DNA of 64,000 nucleotides from Membranipora membranacea (Eukaryota > Bryozoa > Gymnolaemata > Cheilostomatida > Membraniporidae), in the NCBI GenBank assembly GCA_914767715.1, contig OU612071.1, positions 27,897,681 through 27,961,680 of the forward strand. The letters are read 5' to 3'. Below the pieces are notes generated by a model. The model was not told where the DNA came from. It did no database searches and saw only the letters and a program-made list of their open reading frames with translations. Of the stretch, positions 10,974-22,973 are shown in pieces. The position numbers and the translations under genes are program-made. Every line of letters begins with the position of its first letter. Position 1 is the first letter of the stretch.

Positions 10974-12227
10974 CTGCAAGAGAAATGAAAGTCAGTTTAC
11001 GGGTAAAAATGCAACGACTCTAAATGTATGCAATACTGAATTTGTTGACATGAAAAAATTAAAATTTTGCAAAATGGATTTTTTAGATTTAAAGACTTTG
11101 TTTGAGGGCAGGTTAATTAATTTATGATTCTTATTCAGGACTTGATTTGTCATGTGAGCAAGATACAGCCTGTGAAATCACAACAAACTGAAGTTGTGGG
11201 GTCCTGAAGTTTTGGAGTTATGGCCATCATTTCACCTTGGGAACCAGCCGGATGTCATCCGTCAAAAAGTTTACTTGTAACCACGGTGATAAAGCACCGG
11301 ATGTGACGCACCCCAGGAGATTTGTTCATAATCAAAAGAGCAGTCGTCTCTCTGTCATAGTGTTGAGAAATTCACATGGATGTGGCTGACTAGTTTTAAA
11401 ATAAGGTTGAACTAACACTTAACACATATTCACTTATTGTTTGTTGGTACAATCTGTCGGATTATAACCTGTTATTACACTCTCTTCTCTCTCAAAGTCA
11501 AAGACAATCATTGTGACAAGAGGTGAATTATACTGTGAATATTGTGTTTAACTTTGGTAGTAAGCTTGATATGTTTTTTTCTGTTTTCAGAGGTCAACAA
11601 GTTACCTTTTGTTATCTATACACTTTTAAGAAAATCTCTATAAATAAATAAATACTAGTATCACCAGACGACTACTAGGCATCACTTGGATAATACTATT
11701 ATATTCTTAGTCACAGGTCTACTCCAAAACCTGGGATTTTGGAGTAGACCTGTGTTCTTAGTCTTAAAGCAACACAATGCCAATTAATGCTCATCATGAT
11801 GAATTTGTCGTACTTGTGCTCTGGAATTAATTAGTGTGCACAGCAGGGATCATCACAGAGCGCAGGTCTACTCCAAAACCTGGGATTTTGGCAATGTCTG
11901 ACAAGGTTTGGCTGCCCACTTGAGTCTAAGTGCTCATACTCCAGGGCGCAGGAACCTGCGCAGGTAACCTACGCCTGCGAGTCTGAGCACTTACTACATC
12001 AACACATTGGCCCCTGGGACACATCACAAGTGCTTGGATAGTTACTAAAAAACTGTGGTTTTACTGTCAATCTGGAGGAAATAGTGAGATCTGGAGTGAT
12101 AGTGAAATCTGGAGGGTCCCACCTAAATAGGGAGACTTGGCAAGTATTATTCACTGGAACCCGATGCCAGTAGTAACAATAAAAAATTTATGGTGTTATA
12201 ACTACCATCATTATTTTTCTATTTCAG
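10974..12227. other. Intergenic stretch before the THAP gene
   Basis: Contains the perfect hairpin at 11712-11754 and a related half-copy at 11862-11892, and no coding frame of note. A 5' untranslated exon of the plus-strand THAP gene should lie here or further left, because the first ATG sits directly behind an acceptor, but it could not be placed. Confidence 0.4.
11712..11754. repeat. Perfect 18-bp hairpin
   Basis: Arms CACAGGTCTACTCCAAAA and its exact complement surround a 7-nt loop CCTGGGA. The left arm plus loop recurs at about 11863-11892 without the right arm. Confidence 0.9.
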
Positions 12228-13601
12228 ATGCCTAGAAAAGAGTTTTTTTTTTGTGCAGCTGCCAACTGCGAGGAGATACATCACCTGTTTACTTTTCCAT
12301 CCAATGCTATAACTCGCCAAAAATGGGTGGATTGGGTCCGTGAGTCATTCAGAGACTTCAAACTTATCCAAACTAGTCGTTTATGTTGGAGATATTTTCG
12401 CAAAGAGGACATCAGAAATTACACCAGATATGTTCTTGGAGCCGAGAATAGGTGAGTTGTTATACAGTGATCATCATCGGTGACATGCTTTGGTTTTTTT
12501 TTATCCAGTTAAACCATTGCCCCTTTGTTTCATACACTACATTTAATGTCATGCTTTCTTGAATGTTTGGATATGATACGGATATAATATACAAATACTT
12601 TACACCTAACTGTCGGGAAATTCTACCTCAAGTTAGGATAGCCAGCATGGCCTTGTCTTAATTAGTCATAATCACCAACTTGTTCGGATGAACGCGTAAA
12701 GCCTTACGGCAACCTGCCAGCCAAAAAGTCTGTTCATAACAAGGCTACCAGCTAGGCCTAAAAATATGTTGTTTATCAACTATGCTATGATTTTATTTTT
12801 GTACTTTACTTACTATCTAAAACTAGCAGAGAAACTGTATATAATTTTATTAATATCGTAAAAATAGTATGCGCACGTTTGGTTTAGTCCGCTAGCTTAC
12901 ATGAATTGTCAAGTTGTAAGAGGGAAAGGTGTAAGATTTCTAAAAATAGTTACAGTATTGCATTTAATTGTTATGATAAAGGATTATTATAACAGACAAA
13001 ACATAGTTAGAGAATTGAATGTCGTTTCATCAGGATTTGATATTTATGACAGTCAAAGACTGAAATTCTCCACATAACTCCTGTCATGGTCAAAACACAC
13101 TTACCTGTTGTAACATCAGAGGTTATCACAACTATATGTCACCATTGTTAACGCATTTGGTGTCAGCAGCCTCAGCCTATCCTCAGCTGCAACCTCAGAG
13201 TGCAGAGCAGTTTACATGACATCACATTACTAACATAAAAGCGTCTGCTGATCCTCTGTCAGTGTAGCCTTGTACACGTGGCCATGGGTTTCGGTTTTTT
13301 TGGTCAAAACTGGCTGTGTGAACAAGGCTACTGTCAGTGTGTTTAGACCTTTATGATTGATAAAAATAGTGATCTATATGGAAACTACACCTATTAGAAT
13401 CACCTGCACTTTTATAGCCACATTGACAACATTTAATTTTTTTCTTGTTGCCATCAGAATGTACCTGCGCACCGATAGGGAAGTGTTACCGGGATATGTG
13501 GTTCCTGATGATATGCCAACACCAAGAAAGAAGCATGTTTTTACTCCTACAAAGGAAGAGAGAGAGTCTATCATTAGCAGTCTTCTGTCTGACCCTGAGC
13601 C
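12228..13601 (+). CDS. THAP-like zinc-finger module (exons 1-2 of the gene)
   Basis: Residues 1-85 carry the THAP layout: C9 and C14, then FPSN, K32-W33, and a C53-W-R-Y56-F-x-x-E-D-I block followed by VLPGYVVP, which corresponds to the AVPTIF end of the fold. THAP fingers bind zinc through C2CH. Here the last ligand, normally His in C-x-x-H-F, is Tyr56. Either zinc binding is altered, a nearby His (H18, H19) substitutes, or DNA binding has been lost. The module is split by an intron of about 1 kb that contains a 430-bp repeat also found behind the gene. Confidence 0.7.
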
Positions 13602-16600
13602 GTAAGTTTGACACATAAATCATATTAATCTGCAGCTGCTAATCAAAACACATTGACAGCAAAGCCTATCAGGAGGTATACCAGCTTTATAACATGCTAA
13701 ACATGTTATTACCAACTGATGCCTGATATTTTTAGATTGGATAAATAATAAATATAAAAATATGAATATAAAAAATTTACTAATATAATACTAATAAAAG
13801 TGCTGAATGTGCGGTACCATTATTATGAGACAAACCCACCCCTCACCTTATCTATTGCAAATATTTTTATTTATTAGCAGGGTTCCCTTCTAAGAAACCT
13901 CTAAGCTAGTTGATTACTAGCTAATTAATCACAACTAAATATATTCCAAGCTTTTAATGATTTTACTCTGATGAAAAATTCTTATAAATTATCACAGGTC
14001 AGCTAAGAAATCCCGACGAGCGCTTGCACTTGGTGAGGGAACAAGTAGCCAGTCAGATGTACACCAGCAGACGGGAGGCGATTTAGTTATTGGAGAACAG
14101 ACGGGCTCTCCTTCAGAAGTACCTTACTCGGAAACAACTGAGGTGTCTGAAGTTAGCCTTTTAACCCCAGTGACTGGAATAGCTGCACCTGCACTTGACA
14201 TGAGCTCAGACCTTCCCTCTCCATTGCAGTCACAAGTCCCCGATCCCTGTCTGCCCAATCTGGACTTGTATCCGTCTTCCCCGACCAATGTTGAGCCTGA
14301 TGATGTATTGGTTCATACAATACCAACTCTGTCTGAGGCAGTGCCGACGTCTTCAACCCCTACCAACCCAGTACAGATGTTACTTCCCACTCACCAGCCT
14401 CCCGCCATTTCAGTCTCACCTGCTCCATCTTCAGATAATCCAGTCTTCTTGAGATCTCTTGTACAAACAGACAGTCAAACTCGACCTAGAGGGATGGTGG
14501 ATGTGCCTTTGAGAGTTTATGGTGCTGTTCACATGCACAGTCAGGGTAGGTAATCGGTTGCTCAGGAGTTATGTTACAAATTTTGAATGGATGGCATAAC
14601 GAGGATTTTTTTTCAAATATTGCTGCAAGTTATTTGTTTGCCTTGCCTTGACATAATGTTAGCTAACAATCGATCTTGGTTAGTTAGGGTGGGTGTCTAC
14701 GTAAAGTAAAGAGGATGAGAAAAATTTTGATAGAAATAATTTTAGAAATTTCAAGCATCTATATCATGCGAATACGATACTCCTCTATGGTATTCATAAC
14801 AGGTATTAATACCATAGAGGAGTAAAGCATTCATAAAAATAATCATGCATCATGCAATGCTGTAACTCGCTGACTAAATGTTAACCCAACCAGTTGATAG
14901 AAAACTACGGAACATGAAGTGATATGTTATTGCTTTCCCCATCATGCATTGATTTACATTCTCATTTAGATAACTGTTTGTTATTGATATCTGCTGTATC
15001 TTCTACACAACTTTTTTACCTACGCCTGCCCATTGCGTCTATATTCAATTTGGTTCTTATATTTATTATTTCTATTATTATCTCTTTTAGCTTGCCAGGT
15101 TGATATTGTCAAACAAGCAAATATCCACACACAGACAGAATATAATCAGTAAGTTAATTATTCATATTTAAACACATCGCTCCTTCGGAATGAAGCACTG
15201 TCACAGTTTAATGAAGTCAAATTGATACTCTGGGTGCCCAACCTTTTCATTGAGGGCCCCCCCCCCCGCAACCTCACCATAAATTAAACACACATATATG
15301 GGTGTGCAGTATTCCATCTCTGCAGCGGGGAATTTATTTCAAAATACTGTGACTAGATGTACAGCTTTCCTTATTATTGTACAAATGACGAATGTAATAA
15401 ACGTAGGGGTGAAAATTGTTTTCGCTACTACGCGATTTTATCAAAAGGGTTGAGGGCCGCATAAAAATGGGGCCGCATGCAGCCCTAGGGTTACTGGTTG
15501 GGCAGCCCTGCTCTAATTCAATTCACTGCGTGATGCATTATTATATAATTTGTATTGTATTAGTTGACATCACATGACGTAATCCTGTCTGCCAACATCA
15601 TAGTGGGGATGTAAGAACTTACCAGGTTCACTTGAAACCACACTTTTCTTTTAGGACTGGTATAAAGAATTTCAGCGAGACCAGAGCAGATAAAAGGCTA
15701 CAGGAACTTGAAGAGAATAAAACTGTGAAAAGACTACAAAGTATAAAATCTCCTAGTCAGCCAGCTAAACCAGTACCTATAGTTATTGTTCCTGCACCAT
15801 CTAGGCCTTCTGCTGATGATCATCCTCCAGATACTTCCCCAGACACATCAGAAAAAGCTTCATCATCATCATCAGCTCCTACTGTGAGTACCAGTCGAGT
15901 TCTCACAAAAAGATTGGCTTTGTCTTTGTGAAAAATTCAGCAGGGTATTGACACCTTTTTTAACCTCAAAAATGGATTTTATACGCCACACTGATATCCA
16001 GATTAAACTATCAGCATAATATGTCAGTTTAGTCTAAGTCCCTCACATGTACAGATGTTTGTACTCAGGGCGTCATTCCAGACTCCTTGTGAAGATCATT
16101 GGACTTGGCTGCAATAACGGGTTATGGATGTAGTCAATTTTATGAAGATTCCATATACCCTATACTAAGTTTTAAATGTAAACCTGTATTGAGTGCATAT
16201 CCTTGTATTCACCAGATTCATGAATACGGCAGCTCTGAGTACGAGGCGAGCTCAGAAGAAAATGTCCAGTTCATAGATGACATGGAGGAGAATGAATTAG
16301 TGTACAAAACTTTGTGAGTGTAATTATTTTATTGATTTGATATATTCAGACAAGAAATGAAATTCCTCGATAAAAGTAATGGTTTTGTGCTTCAATAAAC
16401 AATGATCGAAAGAAAGTCGAAAATTCTTAAAATATGCTAGTTACTATAAAAAATCATTATAAAAGTAGCGGGAATTTGAAATAATGTTTTTTGATAACAC
16501 ACTGCGTTTTTTTATTGTCGCGAAATAACATAATGATGAATTGTAGAAAAAAATCAAATGAACTGTAAACACTTCCAAGGGAGCTACATATACAAAGCTG

Positions 16601-19600
16601 GTTAGAAAATTGTTCTTACAATGTTGTGTTGGATATTGACAGGTTTTTTTTATATTTACAGGGGAACTTCATGGTATGATGAGAAGAAGTTCATTGTCTG
16701 CCAAGACAACCTCCTTCAACTATTGAAGCCGTGTATACGATGTGGCATGGAGGCTTTGGTGGAGCAGCAGCAGGCATATGGGTGCTACGTGCCTTTCAAA
16801 ATATCTTGCCAGAGTGACAAATGCGGTCATGTTAGAGAGTGGGCTAACAGTGAAAAGGTGAATGGTGTGCCCATTCTAAATCTCCTCCTCTGTGCCACCA
16901 TACTCTTCACTGGCTGCCTTCCGACTAAATTTTTACGAGCCTTCAACTTCCTGAATGTCTCCACAGTGAGCCCCGGTACATTCTTCAAATACCAACGGGA
17001 GTATCTACACGGGGTAAGTCAAGTTTCCAAGAAATCATGTTGCTATGATCCATTATGTTATGTCTTGTGAGGGGGATTGAGATGGAATGGGATAAATCAT
17101 TCCGAATATGGTGATGTATTGCACTCATTGTCTACAAAGGCCGCGGACAAATTTGATTTTGTATATAATGGTAGTAAATCTATCAGACAATTTTATAAAG
17201 TCAGCCAGATCCATCACCTTAATGCAAAGTTGTGTTTTATGGTTTCGATATACTATCTATTTTGAGTGTTTTCTCTCTGAATTTTGAGTAATTTAAGCAG
17301 TCAAAAATAAAGTGAATATTTGTGTTCGATAACGCAGATAAAGCACCGCATTTAGGACAGGAATGTTAGATTGAATTGGTTTTACGGCGTGTATATTGGA
17401 GCTAGATAATCATGACTGAAGATATTAGCTAAGATACCGATTGGTATTAGGCACATGTATAAAAAGGAATCATATGATTGACAAAAAGTATTGACATATC
17501 CCTCCACCAGTGTATGATAACAGTGATTGTTTGTTGTGACATAAGATATAAAAGGCTGGCGACAGGCCGCCTAGAAGTCCGAGTTATTTTAAATTCAGGT
17601 CAGCTATATTTAGCCATGTATTTCAACAAGGAAGACTCGTCAGCGATGTTCATTTGGTTTAAGTGTTCTCTGAATGGACCATGACCTGTGATAGTGTTTA
17701 CAACATATGGCAGATGTGGCCTTCTGAGTTCTAATTATGTTATATTGCTGAAAGAGTAAAAATCTATGATTTCTGTAGCCAGAGATGGTTTTTAGCAGAA
17801 TTTACATTGTGCTATTTCGTTGACTAAGGGATCTCCAGGTTTTAATAGTCTGAATTATCTTTTGTTAAGGTTGTGAGGGAGGTGTATGAGAAGAGGATGG
17901 CGGAGGAGAGAGCCAAACTACAGCAGCCACTAAAACTGAATGGCGATGGGCGGTTCGACTCCCCTGGCCACAGTGCCATGTATGGCATCTACACATTTAT
18001 GTGTGCCGCAACCAGTAAAATTGTTGCAAACAGTTTGGTAAAGGTAAGTTATCTTGCATCATACAGTGAAAATTAAATTGTTTTGGATAAATGTGGATGG
18101 TGACATCAGTGTGATACAGAATCATTGAACTCCATAGCTGGAGTGGTGTAATTACCTTTATTTTGCCCAACAACGGGTTTGCAAAAATAGCCAGTCCCTG
18201 TGGCATTCTAGAAAAGCCCAAATCATCGACGCTGAAAGCAATTTATTACTGTTTGCAGTTATGAAAACAAGATAAATTCCTAGGCTATATTATTAATGCT
18301 AGCAGGGACAGCCGATCAGATCAATGTCAGATCAATCCCTGTGTTGAGTGTCCGAACTGTATAAGGTTATCCTGATAATTCCGTTCTATGAGAAGAATTT
18401 ATTTCAGTGTACACATAACACAAGATCGTCATTGGCTTTATGAATAATTTGATGCCAAAACTTTAGCGCATGAACACATTTTTCTATCTATTTTTCTCAC
18501 AGTGTACAGAGACAACTTCCTCTTCAGCTATGGAACTAGAGGGGCTAAAGCGCTGTAGAGCCTATCTTGATCTAAACAATGTCGCTGTCGAACAGCTTAC
18601 AACAGACCGCCACGTCAGTGTGAAGGCGTATATGAAGAATTCTTGGAAGGCTGTCAAACACTACTTTGATACTTGGCATCTCACAAAAGGTATGCTAGAA
18701 TCTCAAAAAGTAACACTGTATCATGTTTATAGAAGCTTCTATCCTAATAGAACTCAGCGTAAATATTTTATCACCCAAATCTATCCATCCATATCACACA
18801 TGCAGACAGTCATCGCAATAACAATATTATAAATGCACCCTACTCTCATAGCATAATCATATTATCGCAATGTAAACAAGACATGACACTGTGGTTTCTT
18901 CCTGGTCGAAATACCACAAATAAGCAGTAAATAAATGCTGTTGCTGTAGACAGGAGACATGAAAAGTAATCCTACACTAAATGACAATGAATTTTGAAAA
19001 TAGATAGATTGTGACTATGAATTCAGTTATCCTCATCTGATGGATTACTTATTGATGTTTTTGTTAACAAATCTGTTGTAGGACTGCGGAAGAAACTTAA
19101 TAAGTTGTCCACAAAGAAAGTTGGGTTCAAGCAAATTGGCCGCTGGATACCAGCCATTATAGCCCACCTATGGCATGTTATCACCAACACTGCTCCAGGT
19201 GACCAACGGATGGCATGGTGGAAGTCATGCGCAAATCATATTTGCAACATCCATGACTTGGAAGGAGACGGAATCGGAAAATGTAAGCACCCAGATGAAG
19301 AAGTTCGGTACAACGAGCAAGGGGAAGAACTTGTTGTTGAGTGGATTGTTCCAGGTTCGTTGACATTTGAATTAGCCTTTGCTCTGTTTGTTATGATTAT
19401 GCATTTTCCACCCAGATTTGCAAGGAAACAGGCCCACAGATCAGCAAATAAGTGCTATTTAGACACCTGTCTTGAACGTGGCTAATTCTGCAATAAGTTT
19501 CCTTATGCACTTGCCATACAAATGCGTAATTCTGAATCGATGATTTATTTTGAAAGACGAATCAAGTTGCCACATGTGATTCCTTATTACAGATACGCAG

Positions 19601-20995
19601 CTTGACTTGGAAACGAGAAAGGTACTGTGGGAGAAAGGGTTTATGGAGGCAATAAACATGGCCAGTGGGACCTCGACAGGAGAGTTGGAGAGCTTTCATG
19701 GCGAACTCAACCGTAATGCACCCAAAATGGAGGGGTTTTCCTACTCTGGAATGCTTTCACGGTAAGAACTTTACACAGACTGGTGCGCTAACTATACACA
19801 CTAGGTATGCACACATGGCCGTCTGCATGTGGATTACAACAGGGATAATTTTTCTATAATAGTTGTGGGTCCTGTGTAATATGTTGTAACAAATCTTAGG
19901 AACACCAAGTAAGTAAGCCCACTGGTCAATCATGATTAATCCCAAAGTGCCAAACATAAGTTCACAATTCCACTGCCATGAGTAAAGTAAAGCAACAAGG
20001 ATTATGTAAAAATATACTAGAGACCACTAGTGACTTACATAACCCAACTACACTGCAATATATTGGCTCACGAGCATACAGCTTTTTGGTAGTTTACTTT
20101 GATTGGGGATTAATTTTGTGATTGATTTTGTAACATCCAAGCGTGGGAATCACACTGAAATTGCCGTGGGAATCACACTGAAATTTCCGGAAATATCTTA
20201 TTATTTTTCATGTTAAACACCAACGAAGCACTTGAACCAGACAGGTTTTATTTATGAAACCTGTCTGTACAAGTGCTTAGTAGTCTATAGCATGAAAAAT
20301 AGTAATAAATTACTGCGAAATTCACACGCTTGGTTGTTTCATAAATATAATCTGATAAATCTCTACTTATTTTTAGAACACAGCTGACCATTTTACAACA
20401 CAACGAAAATTGCCAACGGTCGGTAAAGATGATGGCAAGTGATCCTACCAAACCGAGGAAAGTAATACACCGCTCGAAAGCCACCAAACAAACCCCGACA
20501 GTTCAGTTTGTAAGAGAGGATGCCACATACAGTGAGTCAAAATTCATTATCATGATGAAATAATGGTAAATTGAAAAAGTTTCCCCAGACAACAAGTTGC
20601 AGAAACATCCAAAACATAATGTTGTATTATTAGTCATTTTGAGGAGCCACAACTACCGGAAACACCCAAATATCATTACCAGCCGACATCAAGTGCTCAG
20701 ACTGCAAACTGGTGTAGTTAGTCAGCAAACATTGATAACCTACTACACTTGACTGGAAGTCCGCTCAACTTTACAAGAAGTTAATTAATTCAATCTAATT
20801 GTTACAGGTTACATAGATGACATGTACAAATGCCTGGATGGTTATGTAAAAAACCGAACACGGCCTCTCCTCAATGATATTGAGCCTCCAACACTCGCGT
20901 CTAAAGGACCTCAATACGATTCCATCGAAGAAGTGGAGGCTGAAATGGAAAAAAAAGACGAGGTGGGTTGGCAAAACCTCACCACATTACGCTGA
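12228..20995 (+). CDS. THAP-like and DDE transposase-like protein, 13 exons
   Basis: Exons: 12228-12451, 13458-13601, 13998-14545, 15091-15148, 15655-15883, 16216-16313, 16662-17013, 17870-18043, 18503-18689, 19082-19354, 19593-19761, 20377-20531, 20808-20995. All junctions keep frame and give 932 residues. Order: THAP-like module (1-85), Ser/Pro-rich linker (about 120-400), Cys-rich module (about 440-490), then a core with GDGRFDSPGHSA (D577, D581), TDRH (D644), FDTWHL and GELESFHGEL (E793, E795). The core fits a widespread animal family of transposase-like proteins; Kolobok-like ancestry is possible but unproven. Intact splicing over a dozen introns argues for a host-used gene and against a fresh transposon. 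The protein would act in the nucleus on DNA. ATG directly follows the acceptor TTTCTATTTCAG, so a 5' untranslated exon is implied. The C-terminus is uncertain because an in-frame TGA at 20993 precedes a second coding-like tail. Confidence 0.8.
12600..13040 (+). repeat. Dispersed repeat in intron 1, also found at 22974-24000
   Basis: Starts TGTCGGGAAATTCTACCTC and ends near ACAGACAAAACATAGTTAGAG. The same start, middle (AACGCGTAAAGCC, ACCTGCCAGCC) and end occur at 22974-24000, where the central unit has been amplified. Confidence 0.75.
14778..14824. repeat. Perfect 17-bp hairpin in intron 3
   Basis: Arms TACTCCTCTATGGTATT and its exact complement, with a 13-nt loop. Confidence 0.9.
15227..15513. 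mobile_element. hAT-like MITE in intron 4
   Basis: Inverted ends CTGGGTGCCCAACCTTTTC and GGTTGGGCAGCCCTG, with an inner GGGCCGCATGCAGCCC, are the layout of a common group of short non-autonomous hAT elements. A poly-C tract follows the left end. A clean target duplication was not found. Confidence 0.6.
16662..17013 (+). CDS. Cys-rich module exon of the transposase-like gene (exon 7)
   Basis: The 352-bp exon encodes YDEKKFIVCQDNLLQLLKPC followed by IRCG, then about 18 residues, a Cys, and CQSDKCGHVREW. The pairs C-x-x-C and C-x4-C-x-H suggest a zinc ribbon. This arrangement (FIV plus a leucine-rich stretch, C-x-x-CG, then C...GH...W) precedes the catalytic core in related animal proteins. The exon also encodes a hydrophobic stretch (ILNLLLCATILFTG) that is more likely a buried helix than a membrane span. 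Confidence 0.7.
17870..19761 (+). CDS. Transposase-like catalytic core (exons 8-11)
   Basis: Exon 8 carries GDGRFDSPGHSAMYG (first acidic pair), exon 9 LTTDRHVSVKAYMK and HYFDTWHLTKG, exon 10 the insertion-like WHVITN region with HPDEE, and exon 11 STGELESFHGELNRNAPK. Together they give a D / D / E series of the RNase H-like transposase fold, with the acidic residues about 65 and 150 positions apart. None is missing, so catalysis is not ruled out. Which Glu (793 or 795) is catalytic was not settled. Confidence 0.7.
18290..18415 (+). repeat. Dispersed repeat, partner at 36280-36405
   Basis: GCTAGCAGGGACAG, GATCAGATCAATGTCAGATC and CCTGTGTTGAGTG match the reverse complement of 36280-36405. It lies in intron 8 of the transposase-like gene. 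Confidence 0.6.
20132..20340. mobile_element. Hairpin MITE in intron 11
   Basis: A near-complete inverted repeat. Outer ends read AACATCCAAGCGTG and CACGCTTGGTTGTTT; the inner stem is AAGCACTTG...ACAGGTTT against AAACCTGTCTGTACAAGTGCTT around an ATTTATG loop. No coding frame. Confidence 0.8.
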
Positions 20996-21294
20996 CACAA
21001 AGATATGCAGAAAGCCGAGGGCGGAGCCGCGGCCGTGGCAGAGGCAATATCTCTTGAGCAGAGCAGCAAGCTACTCCACAGCCTAAAGAACAGCCTGGTA
21101 GAGGAAGACCCAGCTCAGCTGAAGCAGCAGAGCAGCAAGCTACTCCAAAGCCTAAGAAACAGCCTGGTAGAGGAAGATCCAGCTCAGCTGCAGCAGATGA
21201 CAATTTGAGTCAGGTAATTGTTACCTCTAAAAAAGGCAAAGCCAAGGGGAAAGCACCGATGAAGGGCAAATCTCTGTCAAAAAAATCCTCATGA
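20808..21294 (+). CDS. Last exon region and AT-hook-like tail of the THAP gene
   Basis: The exon frame runs to TGA at 20993. Further right, the frame ending at 21294 encodes AEQQATPQPKEQPGRGRPSS and a second copy, AEQQATPKPKKQPGRGRSSS, then a Lys-rich end (SKKGKAKGKAPMKGK). PGRGRP is an AT-hook core, so a DNA-binding tail is likely part of the protein or its ancestor. The same frame upstream reads SRGRSRGRGRG, then a TGA at 21055. Joining the tail needs either a small intron (donor GAG|GTGGGT at 20963, weak acceptor near 21063) or repair of a frameshift, possibly at the A8 run at 20948-20956. The true terminus is unresolved. Confidence 0.5.
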
Positions 21295-22880
21295 CTTTTC
21301 GTTTAAAAAACATAGTCAAGTCAATTTTTATTCCATGTACGCTATATAATTACACATTTTTTATTTTCTACCCGCTGTTGCATCATTTCCAAGGGGAAAG
21401 CACCGATGAAGGGCAAATCCCTGTAAAAGAGATTATCATGACTTTTCATTTTGAAAACATAGTCAAGTCAATTTTTATTCCATGTACGCTATATAATTAC
21501 ACATTTTTATTTTCTACCTGCTGTTGCATCATTTCCAGGGGGAAAGCACCGATGAAGGGCAAATCACCGTCAAAGAAATCGTCGTGACTTTTCATTTTCA
21601 TTTTGAAAACACAGTCAAGTTAATTTTTATTCCATGTACGCTATATAATTACACATTTTTATTTTCTACCTGCTGTTGCATCATTTCCAGGGGGAAAGCA
21701 CCGATGAAGGGCATATCCCCGCCAAAGAAATCATCGTGACTTTTCATTTTCATTGTGAAAACAATTTTGAAAACACAGTCAAGTCAATTTTTATTCCATG
21801 TACGCTATATAATTACACATTTTTATTTTCTACCTGCTGTTGCATCATTTCCAAGGGGAAAGCACCGATGAAGGGCAAATCCCCGTCAAAGAAATCATCG
21901 TGACTTTTCATTTTCATTTTGAAAACACAGTCAAGTTAATTTTTATTCCATGTACGCTATATAATTACACATTTTTATTTTCTACCTGCTGTTGCATCAT
22001 TTCCAGGGGGAAAGCACCGATGAAGGGCATATCCCCGCCAAAGAAATCATCGTGACTTTTCATTTTCATTGTGAAAACAATTTTGAAAACACAGTCAAGT
22101 CAATTTTTATTCCATGTACGCTATATAATAACACATTTTTATTTTCTACCTGCTGTTGCATCATTTCCAAGGGGAAAGCACCGATGAAGGGCAAATCCCC
22201 GTCAAAGAAATCATCGTGACTTTTCATTTTCATTTTGAAAACAATTTTGAAAACACAGTCAAGTCAATTTTTATTCCATGTACGCTATATAATTACACAT
22301 TTTTATTTTCTACCTGCTGTTGCATCATTTCCAGGAGGAAAGCACCGATGAAGGGCATATCCCCGCCAAAGAAATCATCGTGACTTTTCATTTTCATTGT
22401 GAAAACAATTTTGAAAACACAGTCAAGTCAATTTTTATTCCATGTACGCTATATAATTACACATTTTTATTTTCTACCTGCTGTTGCATCATTTCCAGGG
22501 GGAAAGCACCGATGAAGGGCATATCCCCGTCAAAGAAATCATCGTGACTTTTCATTTTCATTTTGAAAACAATTTTGAAAACACAGTCAAGTCAATTTTT
22601 ATTCCATGTACGCTATATAATTACACATTTTTATTTTCTACCTGCTGTTGCATCATTTCCAGGGGGAAAGCACCGATGAAGGGCATATCCCCGCCAAAGA
22701 AATCATCGTGACTTTTCATTTTCATTGTGAAAACAATTTTGAAAACACAGTCAAGTCAATTTTTATTCCATGTACGCTATATAATTACACATTTTTATTT
22801 TCTACCTGCTGTTGCATCATTTCCAGGGGGAAAGCACCGATGAAGGGCAAATCCCCGTCAAAGAAATCATGACTTTTCAT
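21247..22880 (+). repeat. Tandem array of 11 chimeric gene-end units
   Basis: The mark AAAGCACCGATGAAGGGC starts at 21250, 21397, 21543, 21695, 21859, 22011, 22175, 22339, 22503, 22667 and 22831. Spacings are 147, 146, 152, 164, 152, then 164 bp; the 164 form has an extra 12-bp block around AACAATTTTGAA. Each unit has two parts. One is the last codons of the THAP gene (KAPMKGKSPSKKSS plus stop), preceded by an acceptor-like TTTCCAG or TTTCCAAG. The other matches 25825-25900, the exon-1/intron-1 border of the minus-strand P2X7-type gene (shared ATTTTTATTT-C-TACCTGCTG-T-GCATC). A worn extra copy lies at 23040-23140. Confidence 0.9.
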
Positions 22881-22973
22881 TTTGAAACATAGTCAAGGGA
22901 TTTTCAGTTTTGTGCATTATATACTTATATTCCAAACAATAGACTAAGTGTTCTTATTACTTATCTATCAAAT

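Noticed and set aside
14153-14356. Minus-strand frame opposite exon 3 of the THAP gene
   Set aside because: Shadow of the Ser/Pro-rich plus-strand exon, which splices in frame.
21291-22872. Series of 71-98 residue frames starting MHHFQGESTDEG
   Set aside because: Each spans one array unit in a frame different from the conserved KAPMKGK end until the last codons; they follow the repeat, have no start context, and contain the intron-like part.
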